This document shows, one piece after another, positions 1 through 12,658 of a stretch of DNA of 64,000 bases. Position numbers and translations under genes: made by a program. Location of the stretch: NCBI GenBank assembly GCA_023105745.1, contig JALGQZ010000004.1, forward strand, positions 33,663,816-33,727,815, given 5' to 3'. The stretch comes from Austropuccinia psidii (Eukaryota; Basidiomycota; Pucciniomycetes; Pucciniales; Sphaerophragmiaceae). A model generated the notes under the pieces. That model made no database searches and was not told where the DNA came from. It saw nothing but the letters and a program-made list of their open reading frames with translations. Numbering within the stretch: the stretch's first letter is position 1; each line of letters opens with the position of its first letter.

Positions 1-153
1 TTTTAACATAAAAGTGATTTGCCTCAAGAATTTATTTGTTTTATTGATTTATTTTGAAAGATTTTGATTTTGATTGATTTGAAATGTTGTTTTACTGAAT
101 TGAAGAATTCATTTTGACATTTGATTGATTGGTTTACCTCAAGGTTTCATTTT
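1..153 (+). other. G1 leader, left piece
   Basis: AT-rich, low-complexity sequence with recurring TTGATT and CCTCAAG words, in the same style as the leaders in front of gag in G2 and G3. There is no credible reading frame. It is interrupted at 153 by a solo LTR and resumes at 2082, so it is read as the left half of the G1 5' leader; the G1 5' LTR would lie off the left edge. Confidence 0.6.
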
Positions 154-2076
154 TGTGAGCCTTGACGTATATTTTACATACCCAAATAGGCCACAATTAT
201 CTTAAAAAGAAATTTTGAATTATGCACAACTCATAAGTCATGCATATATCCAAAATTCATCATTTTCAATTTCAGAAAAGATGAATAACTTTTTATTGAA
301 TAAGTAAATCCATGGATTTAAGACCAGATTTGGATTCTACACAAAAATTCACCTAGGGTAGCTCCATAGAGTGAATAAGCTCAATTTAAGTATTTGAGGT
401 GGTAAAATGGAAAATACTTCAATACCACATCATTAATACCACATAAAAGATCCGTGAAAATTTTTGTTTTTCTTGATTTTTCGCCAAAATAATGGGAATG
501 TGAGAAATCCCATGTTACATATACACTAAGAATAGTGTTATGCATGTTTTGAACACTTAATATCATGGCATTCTTACATGGACCTTTGGTACACCCATAG
601 TGGATATCTCACTTGAAGCTTAAATTTCTATTTTGATGTGAGATATAAGCAAGGGGGACAAAAGACATCAAACAGAGCCAGGGTACCAAACTTCTTAGGC
701 CTCTGAGACTTGGACAGCTCCAGAGCATGGATCCATGGCTCATCTTGGCCCAATTGGTAAACCCAAACTCTTTGGGAACTTGGTTAACAAGTTACAACTA
801 CTGTAAAACACCAGAAAATAGCAAATAACCTGCTATTTTGACGTGCCAAGGAGGTAATGAGCTACTTACACTCCTGTAACCATGTCAATTACTAATGACT
901 TTCCATGGATAAACCCCAAAAGAGTAATTAAAACCCTTTTGGGACCCATATTCATTGATTTACCTCATAGCAACCAGCAAAACACTGCTATTTGCAAATC
1001 TACCTAGAAATGAGGTAAGAACTTCAAAAATTCATTAAAAATACTATTCTTAATGAATCCTTCTGAAACTTTCAGGACTGAAGGAGAACTGTATGATCTA
1101 TGGTACAACCAAAAAGAATTACAGTTTTACTAGTAAAATTAAAAGTTTTACTTACAGTCCATTTTTGGTTATTCTACGTGAAACACTGAATCTTCAAAAA
1201 TTCACAGTAATTACAACCTGTGATGAAATTGGCAATAACATTGATAACTTTGAGAAATCAATGATTATTTTATAATAAAAGAAGATTTACAAGTGTTACT
1301 CCTTTTATTCTTAACCATATTGGGGTTGGTAGTCACGTAAAAGCATCAATTAAGTAATTATGATAATCTTACGTGACAACTGATGATGCAATCAATAATA
1401 CAAAAAGGTTTATTGTTTTCTCACTCACTGGTTTTTCAGTTTGCTCCATGGCACGCCTCTGTGAGCTGTTGTTGACTTAAAAGAGGCCTCCTCTTGCTGT
1501 TTTTTCCAAGAATCATCTTATCAATTTATTAAATCATTATTACCAACAAGTAAGTATTAGTTACAGCTATTCTTAAGTGTTTTAAATCTTTCAGAATCAA
1601 CCAGAAAGACGTGAAATCATAGAATCCAACTATATATTGTTGTAATACTGTTATAAATCCTTTTGATCCCTTAAATCCACAATTCCACGTCAAATTTCTC
1701 TACTTTTATCTATCAATAAGCTCTTTGGAGTATTAGTGAGTCATTTATCTTTAATTCTTAAAGTTTTTCTCTAGTAATAGTTTTCTTCAAGAATTATCTT
1801 TATAATTATTCTTGTAAAAGATAATTATATATTAAAATAATTTTATTTTTTTAATAAAAGAAGTCTTTATTATTGAATTCTTCTTGTAATTGATTCTTGT
1901 AGACAATTACTGCTCACTGTTATAATCACTAGTAGTGTATAACACGTGAAAGAAATAATTTTATAATTATTTAATTGTGGTTATATCAATTTTTTTATTA
2001 TTATATTTCATAAGAACAGACATAGTACTGTTGATTAATAGTAATATTATCATCAGTTTTATAGTCACATCTTACA
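154..2076 (+). mobile_element. Solo LTR of the E family
   Basis: Begins TGTGAGCCTTGACG and ends CACATCTTACA, i.e. TG..CA ends, 1923 bp. It is flanked by a perfect 5 bp target duplication, ATTTT at 149-153 and 2077-2081. Its first ~540 bp match the E2 3' LTR (49453-50000), and its last ~540 bp match 39856-40392. Its two ends resemble those of the E1 LTRs read on the minus strand. No internal region or second LTR is attached, so it is a solo LTR left by LTR-LTR recombination. It sits in the leader of G1. Short reading frames inside it are not coding. Confidence 0.9.
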
Positions 2077-2081
2077 ATTTT

Positions 2082-2215
2082 CATTGATTGATTTTTCTTC
2101 CAGACATTAATTATGATTTTTGATTTGGACATCAAGTTTGTAGTTGATTTGCCTCAATCTTTTCAAATTCAAATTGTTTATTTTATTGAATTCAATTCAT
2201 TTATTTCCTGGAATC
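2082..2215 (+). other. G1 leader, right piece
   Basis: Continuation of the leader cut by the solo LTR, including TTGATTTGCCTCAA words as in positions 1-153. It leads directly to the gag ATG at 2216. No gene seen. Confidence 0.6.
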
Positions 2216-3516
2216 ATGCCTTTTCAATATCCACCTCCTCGAAGACAGCCCAGATTTCAGCCAAGAGCTCAATCTGTTCTTACTCCAATGCCAAGAGCTC
2301 CTCTTTCCGGAATCCCAGAAGTTCCTCAACTGAGGGCCCAATAAGACAGAGGACCCATTATGGAAGGAGCAGGACCATCCAGGAAGGAAGGAAGTGGTTC
2401 CAGAAGATCAAATTCTTTTTGAGGAGTAGTTGGCCAACTTCCAGGACTTTGAAGGACCACTTTCAAAGGTCCTGGTGAAGATAGTGAAGAGGAAGGGTCT
2501 GATGGGACTGAAGGTGTCCCTGCTCCTTTGGGGGAATCACAAGGTATTGGACGACCAACTCTATCCCAGTCTGATAAGCCTGTTTCTCATCAGTCTGAAC
2601 CATCTTTATTGACCATTATGCAGACAATGACTCAAATTATGGTCAATCTTCAAGAAGCTTCATCCTCCGAAGAATCAAGACCATCAGCCTTCAAGACTCC
2701 ATCTATGAAGGCACCAGAATGCTTTGATGGGACTCAGCCCTTCAAACTTAGAAGCTTTATTCGGTCTTTTCAATCGTTTGTCATGATTATCCAGTGAACC
2801 TCTGTCAAGTCAGAAAAAAGTTCCTTTATGCCACCTCATTTCTCATTGGCAGGGCTGCAAAATGGATTGAGCCTTATCTTTCCAATCTCACCAATCAAGC
2901 CCAAATTATCTTCTCAATTCTTGGCAATTATTCCAATCCCAACTCTTCACCTTATTTGGAGACCCAAATGAAGTTAGAAAAGCTGAAGCAGAGTTGGATG
3001 CCTTCAGAATCACAGAAGGTGTGAATGTATCATTATACATTGCTGATTTCAGAAGTTTGGTCTCAAGAATTGGGGATTGGGGTGAAAGAACTCTCATCCA
3101 TCATTTCAGGAAGGGAGTGCCATTCAGGATTTTGGATCAGTTAGCCTCCCATCCTTCAAGAATTGACTCTCTTCAGGACTTAATGGATATTACCCTGAAA
3201 CCTGATACCAGGTACCATGGGAGGCAAAAAGAGAAGAGTAATCATCAAGAGAAAAGGCCTGAAACCTCAAAGTCAAATTCTTCTCAGCCTCGAAATTCCA
3301 CAAGCTCAAGTGAAAAGAAGAAGAATTTTCAGAAGAGAGACAAGCCCCATTTGTCTTTATTGAATAAAGATTTCAAGTTTATTAATTCTGAAAAAAAAGA
3401 AGAATCAAGGAGGGTTTATGTACCTATTGTGGTGGGAAGCATATTCTTGATTCCTTTTTAAAAATGCCCCAAAACAAGCTTACCCAACAGTCAGGCAAAT
3501 TTCCCACCCAGGGAAA
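2216..3516 (+). pseudogene. gag: G1 gag remnant
   Basis: Decayed Gag of the G family. The start MPFQYPPPRRQPRFQPRAQS aligns with the MPVQHSPPAKNTRSQ start of G2 and G3 Gag, and later blocks (TPSMKAPECFDGTQPFKLR, the FLIGRAAKWIEPYLSN region, YIADFRSLVSRIGDWGER) follow in the same order but in different frames. Several frameshifts and stops break it. A zinc knuckle CTYCGGKH is still visible near 3420, but the last Cys is lost through a frameshift. Gag would form the particle shell and bind element RNA. The 3' end still carries the GGGAAAA heptamer used by the relatives. Not functional. Confidence 0.85.
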
Positions 3517-3517
3517 A
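3511..3517 (+). promoter_or_regulatory. G1 -1 frameshift heptamer
   Basis: GGGAAAA at the gag/pol junction, same position relative to the pol VFNG start as in G2 and G3. See the finding on programmed frameshifting. Confidence 0.55.
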
Positions 3518-4791
3518 GCTTTAGTCAATATAATGTTGTGTTCAATGGTATTCACTGTTTTCCATCCAGAGCACAATTGTGCATTCTGAATACTGGTTTC
3601 AATAATTCTCTTAAATTATTTGTTTTTTCTTCTCTTTGTGATGTTTTTTACAGTATTCTCATTGATTCTGGTGCTCCCAACTGGTTTATTGCAAAGACGT
3701 TTGTTCACAAGTATTCTTTGACTATGTCAGAGCTTCAAGAGAAGATTCCTCTTATCATTTTGGACTCCTCTGAGTCCCCTTTCTCATTTGTGACTCATCA
3801 TACCAAATATATGGATGGGATTTCTTCATTCCCAAGCTTTGAATGGGACCTTTTAGTCATTTATACTCCAAAGGGAGAATACCTCATATTGGGCTTTGAC
3901 TTTCTTAATCATTTTAATCCATCTATTGAATGGAGGCAAGTGCTGATCACCTTTAATTATGATCACAAGGACTATTCTGTTCCTTCAAAATCTTTCAGCA
4001 ATGACTTTTCTTCTGCCAAATCATGTTCATCTCTGGTTTATGATTATAGAACACCATCATTTCCATCTTCTGTAAATATTCCTTCCCTTATTTCCCATCA
4101 GTCATTACTATCTTCTAGAGATGGAGGCTTCAAAGAGACTCAATATGTTGCAGAGGATACTTCTTTATCTTCACTTCATCTCTTCTTTGGGAATATGGAC
4201 CTCCCTCCTTCATCTTATCATGACTCCCTGGAGGAGTTATGGGATAAAGAGGAAGAGCCAGAAGAAATAGAAACCATGATGAAGGTTGTTCCTTCTGTTT
4301 ATCACCACTATTTGGATGTATTCTCCAAGGTGAAAGAAGAGAAACTTCCTCCTCACTGTGCCTGTGATCATCATATCAAGCTGGAGGGGCCTCTACCTCC
4401 AGTTGAGGTGATCTACTCTTTATCAAACCAACAGTCAGATATATTCAGGGCCTACATTTCAGAGAATGTGGACAAAGGTTTCATCTGGCCAAGCAGCTCT
4501 TCAACAGGAGAACCTGTCCTCTTTGTCAAGAAGAAAGATGGTGGCCTCTGTTTGTGTGTTTATTACTGCAAAGTCAATGCTGTTACTAGGAAGAACAAGT
4601 ATCCTGTTCCTGCTATGAATCAGCTTCCCACTGTTTTCAATGGTTCTTCTATCTTCTACAAGATTTATCTTCATGGTGGCTATAACCTTCTCATAGTCAA
4701 GGAGGGTGATGAACAGGTGACATCTTTTAGAACTAAATATGGAAGTTACGAGTATTTGGTTATTCCATTTGGGCTCACCAATTCCCCTTCC
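3517..4791 (+). pseudogene. pol: G1 pol: protease and 5' half of reverse transcriptase
   Basis: Open frame homologous to the N-terminal third of G2 Pol. The retropepsin motif is ILIDSGAPNWF (Asp-Ser-Gly retained). A linker and the RT entry follow (DHHIKLEGPLPPVEVIYSLS, then FVKKKDGGLCLCVYYCKVNA, where relatives read CVDYRKLNA, so the conserved Asp-Tyr-Arg is damaged), to IPFGLTNSP. Homology stops at 4791, where an E-type LTR fragment begins, before the YxDD active site. Codons beyond 4792 in the same frame are LTR sequence. Inactive. Confidence 0.9.
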
Positions 4792-5373
4792 TGTGAGCCT
4801 TGGAGATATGACTACATATCCCAAGCGGTCACAAGAAAGCTTTTTAATAATTATCTTAAAACCAGTGAAGATTCCATAAATAGGTATAAACTTTGAATTA
4901 ATTCTGAATCTAATGGGTAAAAATGTGTAAAAATGACACCATTAGATTCCCATGGTAAAATACACATATATTACTTTTATGGAATATTGGTAAAGTCAAA
5001 TATTACTGAATAATAAGTAAGAATACCCTAAAAAAGACATTAAGTCTTATTTAACTCAGAAACCAATAAAAAGAAAATGTGAAATAAATTTCACCATTGG
5101 ATTCTCCATGAAGAGCTACCCATAAAACAATTTGATGTAATTTCTCTAAAGTCAATACTTAAGGAATTAAGCTGAATACATGCACTTTTTTGGCCAGTGC
5201 ATATATTCATGGTTTTTAGCTAATATCTCTTGAAATATACATGATAGAGAGCCAAACCAAAAGTAAAGTTAATACTTCATTAATGTACAAACACAGATGT
5301 GAATTCAATTTGACAAGCTCTAAAAATGTTTATAGCTTGTAAAGTTTTATTGAACAAAATTGCTAGAGTTGCT
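4792..5373 (+). mobile_element. Truncated E-type LTR fragment
   Basis: Begins TGTGAGCCTTGGAGATATGAC, almost the start of the E1 LTR read on the minus strand (TGTGAGCCTTTGAGATATGAC). It follows that LTR for about 0.5 kb, including the TTCACCATTGGATTC and ACTTAAGGAATTAA blocks, then breaks off. The far end of the ~2 kb LTR is missing and pol sequence resumes at about 5374. No target duplication is recognisable. Confidence 0.75.
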
Positions 5374-6528
5374 GGCCTCAGTTTGTGTGTTGATTACCGC
5401 AAACTCAATGCTGTGACTAGAAAGAACAAGTATCCTGTTCCTCCTATGAACCAACTTCTTAATTTCTTTAATGGTTTTTCTATCTTCTCCAATATTGATC
5501 TGTGTGGTGAATTTAACCTTCTCAGAATCAAGGAGGGTGATGAAAATTTGACACCTTTTAGAGCAAAATATGGCAGTTATGAGTACTTGGTTATGCCATT
5601 TGGGATCATCAATGCTCCTGCCTTGTTTCACAATATTTTCAATTATAATTTCCATGATCTGCTTGATGGTTTTGTTGTGGCTTATTTTGATGACATTTTA
5701 GTCTTTCTCAAGTCTGAGGAAGAACATGCCCCTTATGTGTCCACTTTTCCTTGTAGACTCAGACCCAATGACCTTTTTGCTAAGGCCTCCAAGTGCCTAT
5801 TTAATGTTACTAGTGTTGAGTATCTAGGTTATGTTGTTTTTCCTGAATGCCTCAAGATAGACCAAGCAAAATTCCAGCAAATTCTTAATTGGCCACCTCC
5901 AAGAAACCTCAAGGCTCTTCAATCATTCCTTTGCTTTGTCAATTTCTACTTCTTTTAATCAAGAATTATTCAAAGAAGATTAGTTCAATCCACCAGTTTC
6001 CTCAGGAAAGATTCCTGTTTGCCCCTCAATGAGCAATCTATTAGTCAGTTTCATCAACTCAAAGAAGCCTTCACTACTTCTCCAATCATTCTCTACCCAT
6101 CATTGTGGAGACTGATGCATCCAATTATGCCTTGGGTGCTGTAATGAGTCAGGTTTCTGACTCATGGAAACATCCCATTGCGTTTGATAGCCACAAGCTT
6201 ATTCCAGAAGAGCTCAATTTTGAGATTAATGACAACAAACTCCTTTTTATAGTCTGGGCTCTCAAGAACTGGAGGGAATTTCTTCTTTCACACTCTTTCC
6301 CTTTTGAAGTTCTCACCAATCACTCTGCCTTGAAATACTGCATGTCTTCAAAAGTCCTTACTTTCTGTCAGGCCCACTGGGCTTAATTCCTTTCTGAATT
6401 TTATTTCTGTATCACTTGCCACCCTGGCCGCCTAGCTACTCCTCTGGATGCTTTATCATGTCAGGACAACATTTATCTGGAGGGGGGGAGGATTTCATCA
6501 TCAAGAATGCCATCAATTTTCAACAACT
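5374..6528 (+). pseudogene. pol: G1 pol: RT (second copy of middle part) and RNase H
   Basis: Restarts at LCVDYRKLNAVTRKN, so about 240 bp of RT (4552-4791) is present twice and the downstream block may derive from another G copy. RT contains VMPFGIINAPALF and the active site YFDD (in VVAYFDDILVF). The frame is lost after YLGYVVF..LQSFLCFVNFYFF at 5958 and RNase H follows from about 6100 (ETDASNYALGAVMSQ). The RNase H catalytic Glu (relatives: HDKELL) reads NDNKLL, and Asp of LTDH reads LTNH, so it is dead. Sequence continues to 6528 (CATTT duplication of E1 next) and resumes at 27474. Confidence 0.85.
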
Positions 6529-6533
6529 CATTT
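6529..6533. repeat. E1 target site duplication, left
   Basis: CATTT directly before the TGTAAGG end of the E1 LTR; the same five bases follow the other LTR at 27474-27478. Confidence 0.9.
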
Positions 6534-8557
6534 TGTAAGGTTTGACTATGAAACAATAAGTAAAAATTACTAATATTTTACTTATTGTACTATGAATGTC
6601 CTTTTAAATGAAATAAATAAGATAAAAATAATTATAATAATAAAGAATTATTATAATTATGGCGTAAAATGATTATATTATTAAATAAATATAATAATAT
6701 AATTTATATTATAAAATATAATATAATAAAATAAATATATTAATATAAAATAATTAATATATTTAAAAGCACTTTATTATTGTTACAAACAAATAATAAA
6801 GGCGTAAAAAATTGTTTTTTATTAATCAAAAACAATTAATAACAATAATATTACCAATATTAAAGTTATAAATTAATATAAATACTATTTATATTAATTA
6901 AGAAATTATTAAAATAATAATAAAGAGAAAATTATTGTAATAAGAGAAAATAACCTACTTTTAACACTCAATATAATCACTTTGTAATATTTTACACCAA
7001 AAAATATAAATACAACCTTTTCAAATTGTATTTACAATAAAAATAAAGAAAATTACTAATATTCTTGATTTTTACGTGGAAATGAGTTTTTAGAGAGATT
7101 TTTAGCAAAAACAATTAAATAAATGATTTAATCATGTCAAAATGGATGATTATAACAAGGTGGTCTTTGGTCTTTAATAATATAATAGTTTTATATATAA
7201 AGAATAAAGAAATTACCTTTGATTTAATTGATTTAATGTTTTTGATGTGTCTGAGGGGAAAACAGAGTAAAAAGAGCTCTATTTATAGTAAATAACCCCC
7301 TCCTAGAGACCAACAGGCTTCTAGTAGACGTGTACTGATCATATCCACTGGAATTGATCAATATCTTAAGGTTTGAGGATGATTAAATCATGATCAAACC
7401 ATATTACATCATTATTACACCATTATTTAGAGTTATCACTATAACTCTAAGTTTGATGACATCAGAGGCTTGGCAGAACCCCAAATTTCGTGGATTTTAT
7501 TAGTTTTAATCATAAACTAATAGTATTCACCAATTTTATCACTCATATGACTGTTAAACTTAATTTAAGGTTACAGTAGGTTATCATAACTGCTCAATTT
7601 AAGCTCAAACTTTGATCTTTAATAACTTTCAAGTTTTACACGCTACAGCAATTCAGAGAGTGAATTCTGATAGCCTGACATAACCTTATTATTCTGCCAA
7701 GAGCGTTTCATTACATCATCAAAACTCTAATTATGATGATTTTTCTTGTAACTCATCTTTTCTGTCGAAATTTAATATTTTAAACTTCAAGCCATGATTT
7801 CAGGGGGTTGTACCCTGAATTTAATAATACAAATTACATCATTCTTCACGAATGAACTAGTAGAATACAACTGTGTACTTTTTTTTAAGTTTGGACCACT
7901 TTCACAACAAAGTGGTCAACAGCTCTGTTGATTTTTGTCAATATTTCATCATAGGTTTTGACCTTGATTATAATTTGTAAAATAAACTTATATCTGTGTT
8001 CTTACAGTAATTACGTGGTAACTTTATTTTTGGTTCATCACTCTATCTTGTATAGTTTAAGAGATATTAGCTATGATCCTTGAATATATGCGTTGACCAA
8101 AAAAGTGCATATATTCAGGTTAATTCCTTAAGTATTAACTTTGGAAATTAGATCATTAATTGTTTTATGTGTGAATTTGCATGGGGAATCCAATGGTCCA
8201 ATTTATTTCACATGTTGTTTCATTGGTTCTTGAAATAAATAAGGATTTATGGTTTTTATAAGGTATTATTCCTTATAACTCATTAAATATTGACTTTACA
8301 GATATGCCATAAAAATGGTATATGTGTATTTTACCATGGGGAATCCAATGGTATACCTTATTTCACATGATGATTCTTTGGTTTTTAAGTTAAACCAATA
8401 TTTTGTACCAATTTATGGTATTTTTGTATGTTTAAAGTAATTATTTTTAATGTATAATTATTCTAAGTAATTTTAGAATAATTATCTTAAAGGTATAATT
8501 ATTCTGATTCGGTCTTGTGAACTGATTGGGTATGTGGTCATATCTCAAAGGCTCACA
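6534..8557 (-). repeat. E1 3' LTR
   Basis: Read on the minus strand it begins TGTGAGCCTTTGAG and ends ACCTTACA; 2,024 bp, matching 25450-27473. It contains a TATA box on the minus strand (CTATAAATAG, complement of 7279-7288). It also holds two copies of a CATGGGGAATCCAATGG..TTATTTCACATG module about 150 bp apart (near 8197 and 8336). Extremely AT-rich between 6600 and 7000. Confidence 0.95.
7279..7288 (-). promoter_or_regulatory. TATA box in E1 3' LTR
   Basis: CTATAAATAG on the minus strand, in the element's transcription sense and identical in the 5' LTR (26195-26204), where it would drive the genomic RNA. The U3/R boundary is expected a few tens of bases downstream. Confidence 0.6.
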
Positions 8558-8569
8558 TTCCCTACCACC
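8558..8569 (-). promoter_or_regulatory. E1 polypurine tract
   Basis: GGTGGTAGGGAA on the minus strand immediately before the 3' LTR TGTGAG end, preceded by a T run. E2 has the matching GGTGGGAGGGAA directly before its 3' LTR (49441-49452). It is the expected plus-strand primer site for reverse transcription. Confidence 0.8.
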
Positions 8570-8675
8570 AAAAAAGATTGTACCACAATCTGATATGTGT
8601 AATTAGGGTATCATCCACTGTCCTACCTCTTCAATAGACTTTGTTAGTCTTGAAGCTCAATAATGCTTAACTTTT
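8570..8675. other. E1 sequence between pol stop and PPT
   Basis: About 100 bp of untranslated sequence after the chromodomain-like end of pol. The corresponding E2 segment is 49308-49440. Nothing else seen. Confidence 0.5.
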
Positions 8676-11600
8676 CTATTTTTCAGGCTTTCTTTCATGT
8701 CTGAACCTTCTGAGTAGTTTATCAGCATTTGTTATATCTTTCTCAAGTAGCCATTCATCTTCTTGAGTTGAATTTCTATACCTTACAAGGTATTCCCTTT
8801 CTTTTTTGTTTCTTGTCCTTCTTTCTTTAAGGACTTTTACTATTTTCTTTTCCTCTCCTTCTTCCAAGGGGGAATCTCAAGTGGGGGTTTATTTCTTAGT
8901 GGAAATAACTCCTTGTCACTTGAACTGTAAGGTTTTATCAGACTTACAGGGAAAGTTGGGTGTTTGTTCATTAGTTCACCTGTGAGTTCCAATTGCACAG
9001 CATTGGGTCCATGAAGTGCTTTTATCATAAATGGTCCTGTAAAGGAATCTTTCAGTTTCTTTGGGCCTTTTATGTTATTGAAATTAAGGGTTGATACTAG
9101 GACCAAGTCTCCTATTTTGAAATCAGGTGGCTTATGACTTTTGTCCCATCTTTCTTTTGCATATTTGAAAGAATCTTGCATACATCTGTTTGCATGGTGT
9201 CTTGCCTTGTCAAGAATTATCTTAAAGCTGCTTGCTGTTGGATGTATATCCATTAAGTCCTTTTTGAGGGTGTCATAAGGAAGTCTTGGATTCCAACCCT
9301 TTTCTAGCATTGCTGGTGCTTTGCCAGTAGAAGAATGGATTGATGTCTTATATGCTAATTCAAGAGCTGGTATTAGTGTACACCAATCATGGGTAAAACC
9401 ATCAGAATCTTTGAATTCTGGCCCATAAGCACAGAATCTTCTGATCATGTCCTCTAAGGTCTGTATCATTCTCTCTGCTAAACCATCAGTTTGGGGATGG
9501 TAAGATGTTGAGAATGATAGCTTTGTCCCAAATAAGTTATGGAGATTTGTCCATAATGCTGAAGTGAACTTTGGGTCTCTGTCACTTATAATATTCTGGA
9601 ATAAGCCTGTATGGCTAATAACTTTATTCCATATCATTATGGCTGTGTCCATAGGTGTGCCATCTTTATGACATGGTAAGAACATGGGAGTTTTACTGTA
9701 TCTGTCAAATAACACTAGGCATGCATTATAACTCCTGTCTCCTCCTGGAGGTAAAGCTGTTACCCAGTCTATATTAACTATTTCCCATGGGGATTTTGGT
9801 TCTTGGATTTGGATCATCATTCCAAATTTCTTTCCTGTGGCTCTGTTGGCTTTTTGACATCTGTCACAGGTTTGGCAGTATTCTGTAACATCTTTCTTCC
9901 AATTTGGCCACCAAGAGCAGGTTTTCACCCTCTCTAGTGTTCTATCTTCTGAAAGGTGTCCAGCTGCAACACTGTCATGACATTCATGTAAAATAGTGCT
10001 TATCAGGGTTCTATCTGTTACGGCCATAACACAGGTGTGTTTTGTTCTATGGTAAAGGATTCCATCAAGTAGGTGGAATCTTCCTTCATCATATGCCTTT
10101 TTCCATGTTTCATCTAGTTTTGATGAAAGTGATGGGTCTTTGCAGTCTTTCATTAAAAGTTGGCTTAAGATATGGCAATTTTTGTCTATCTTATAGCTTT
10201 CTTCAACTTGTTTAAAGAACTCTGTGCCAATATCTGTAACACATATTCCTTCTATATGGTGTTCTTCTTGTGGCACCCATGCTGGATTGTCAGGGGTATT
10301 TGCTAGAGCTCATCTGCTAAGACCATCTGCATTCTTATGGATATTACCAGATTTATGAACAAGAGTCATATTTCCTCTGTATTCTTGGATAGCAATTTGC
10401 CATCTCAGCATATGTCTATTTGGAGTCTTCATATTTAATAGTGATTTCACAGCATTACAGTCTGATATTACATCAAATACTGTGCCATCTAAATAATAAT
10501 GCAGTTTTTCTAAAGCCCACACTAAGCATAAGCATTCCATTTGGCTGGCTCCATACCTTGCTTCTGTTGGCTTTATCTGCCTTGAAATGAAACAAATTGG
10601 TCCTGCCACTGGTTTATCATTGATAATTTGTGTTTGGTGAATTGCAGCACCTAGTCCTTCTCCACAAGCATCAATGTATAGCTTGAAGGGTAGTTTCCAA
10701 TCTGGCATTAGAAGAAATGGGGCATTTGTTAGTGAATTTTTCAATTCTTCATATGCCTTGACCCTTTCTTTAGTCATTTCATAAACTGTTTGTTGGTCAC
10801 ATAATTTATATAAGGATTTGGCAATTTTTGCAAAGTCCTTTATATGCTGTCTATAGTAACCAGCAAATCCTAAAAATGATTGCATTTCTTTTTTGGTTTG
10901 AGGCATTGGTTTAAGTAGTACTGCTGCTACTTTATTTTTTTCTATGCCTAGACTAAGTCCAGATACAACATGTCCTAGTGCTTTTAATTTACTATATGCA
11001 AAATGACACTTTTTCAAGGAAATTTTCATATTCACTTGGACTATTTTCTGTAGTACCCTTTCTAGTCTTGTAAGGTGATTTTCCCAAGTTTCTGAGAAAA
11101 CTATGATATCATCAATATAGATAATTAACCATCCTTCTGATAATTCTTCAGGAAATATGGTATTCATCATTCTTCGGTAATGGGAAGGTGCATTTTTTAT
11201 CCCAAATGGCATTCTTAAGTATTCAAAAATTCCACAGTGGACTATTATCCTCAGTATTTTTTTGGCATTGTCTGTCAAGACATTTTGATGAAAACCCTTT
11301 AAGGCATCCATAGCTGTAATGAACTTAGCTTGTGACAATTGTGTCAATGTCTCATGGATTCTAGGTATTGGATATCTATCTGGAATGGTATAGGTTTTCA
11401 GGGCTCTGAAGTCTCCTACCATCCTTGATTTTCCATTATGCCAAGTTATAATGACAGGAGTAGTAACTTCTACCTGTTCATTATGTCCAACTTTTCTTAA
11501 TACTCCAAGGTCCATTAATTCTTTAATGTGTACCTCTAAGGATTCTCTAGCCCTTGGACTAGCTGGGTAAGCTGGTCTTCTTAGTAAGGGTGGGTAAGGC

Positions 11601-12658
11601 TTTTCCACATTAAGAATTATGTCTACTTCATGCCCAATTATAGCCTCTAGTGGCTCTTTGTCAGTTGCAAAGGCATCTTTATACTTAAATAAGAGGTTAA
11701 TCAATTTTTCTTTCATTTTTTCTGTTAATTCTTGATTGAATTCTGCCTCTTTAAGTTGTTCAGATATAAAAAGTTCCTTTTCTGGAATCTTTTCTTCCTT
11801 CTTAATAACTGTGATTTGTTTTTTGTTATTTAAGAAGCCAAACTTTTGTCTCTTATTATCTCCTATAGTAAAATATCTATCCTTTTGGTTAGAGATATCT
11901 ATACCATAGATTGATAAGTAGTCATTTCCCAGGATAAAGTGATTACTGGTACAGTTGTCCATTACCACAAATTCCACTTTAATTCTAACACATTGTGAAG
12001 GGTGGGGGAAAATAAGTGTTAAGTCAATTATTCCAAGGGGCATCATGCTTTCACTTGCACTACTAAATTTGACACCTTGGATTGGTATAAGTTTTTCTTG
12101 CCAGTCTGGAACAATTGTACTTAAATAACTTTTACCAACACAGGTGCAATATGCTCCTGTATCCAAGTTCACCTTTGCTTCTTGGTTATCAACCATGACA
12201 ATACTTATACTTGATTTTCCAGCTGTATACCCCATTCCTCTTGCAGGTTTGGTTTTATACAGTTTGGCATCTTGCACATTTGTCAGGTTTGTGTCAGATT
12301 TTCCAACTTGTGGTAAGTTTGAGTTGACATCTAATACTTCATAAATTATATCAATATTGTTGATTTCTGCATTAATTATATTGATTTCATCACGTTCAGA
12401 AGTTTCTGATTCTTCTGTCTCTTTTTCAGAGTCAGATTCCTCCTCTTTGTCATTGTGGTTTTCTGTTTCCACAATTTCATTGATTTTTGCCTTTTTTAGG
12501 CAATTATTGGCTAAGTGTCCAATACCTCCACATTTATGGCATTTTCTTTGCTCATTATCATTGGATGTACTGGGCTTGAAGGATTCTTTTAATTTATCTT
12601 TTTTGACAAATGGTTTATTTGGGCTTTGAATGTCCAATTTCTTCCAAGTCCTGCCAAT
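8676..12658 (-). pseudogene. pol: E1 pol (gag C-terminus, protease, RT, RNase H, integrase, chromodomain-like end)
   Basis: Polyprotein of the E family, continuing the gag frame interrupted by G2 at the CCAAT site. Order on the minus strand: zinc knuckle [14 protein letters not shown] (canonical CX2CX4HX4C); acidic linker; retropepsin [14 protein letters not shown] with [27 protein letters not shown] and active site YIDD ([11 protein letters not shown]); RNase H ([25 protein letters not shown]); integrase HHCC (HECHDSVAAGHLS .. CQTCDRC), catalytic Asp in NIDWVTALP (9767-9769), second Asp in IISDRDPKF, Glu in GLAERMIQ; basic chromodomain-like C-terminus (REYLVRYRN .. EDEWLLEKDI). Breaks: an in-frame TGA at 10310-10312 where E2 has Trp (LSRWALA), and a frameshift near 8840-8870 before the C-terminal domain. 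Apart from these it is open throughout, so loss of function is recent. Confidence 0.93.
12654..12658. repeat. G2 target site duplication, left
   Basis: CCAAT directly before the G2 LTR; repeated at 22928-22932. The target lies inside E1 gag-pol, in codons for TKIGRTW. Confidence 0.92.

Noticed and set aside
8040..8550. 4792-5373 and E1 LTR end as a pair of LTRs bounding one element
   Set aside because: Opposite orientation on the + strand and different subfamily sequence; the E1 pair 6534/25450 with CATTT is clearly correct.
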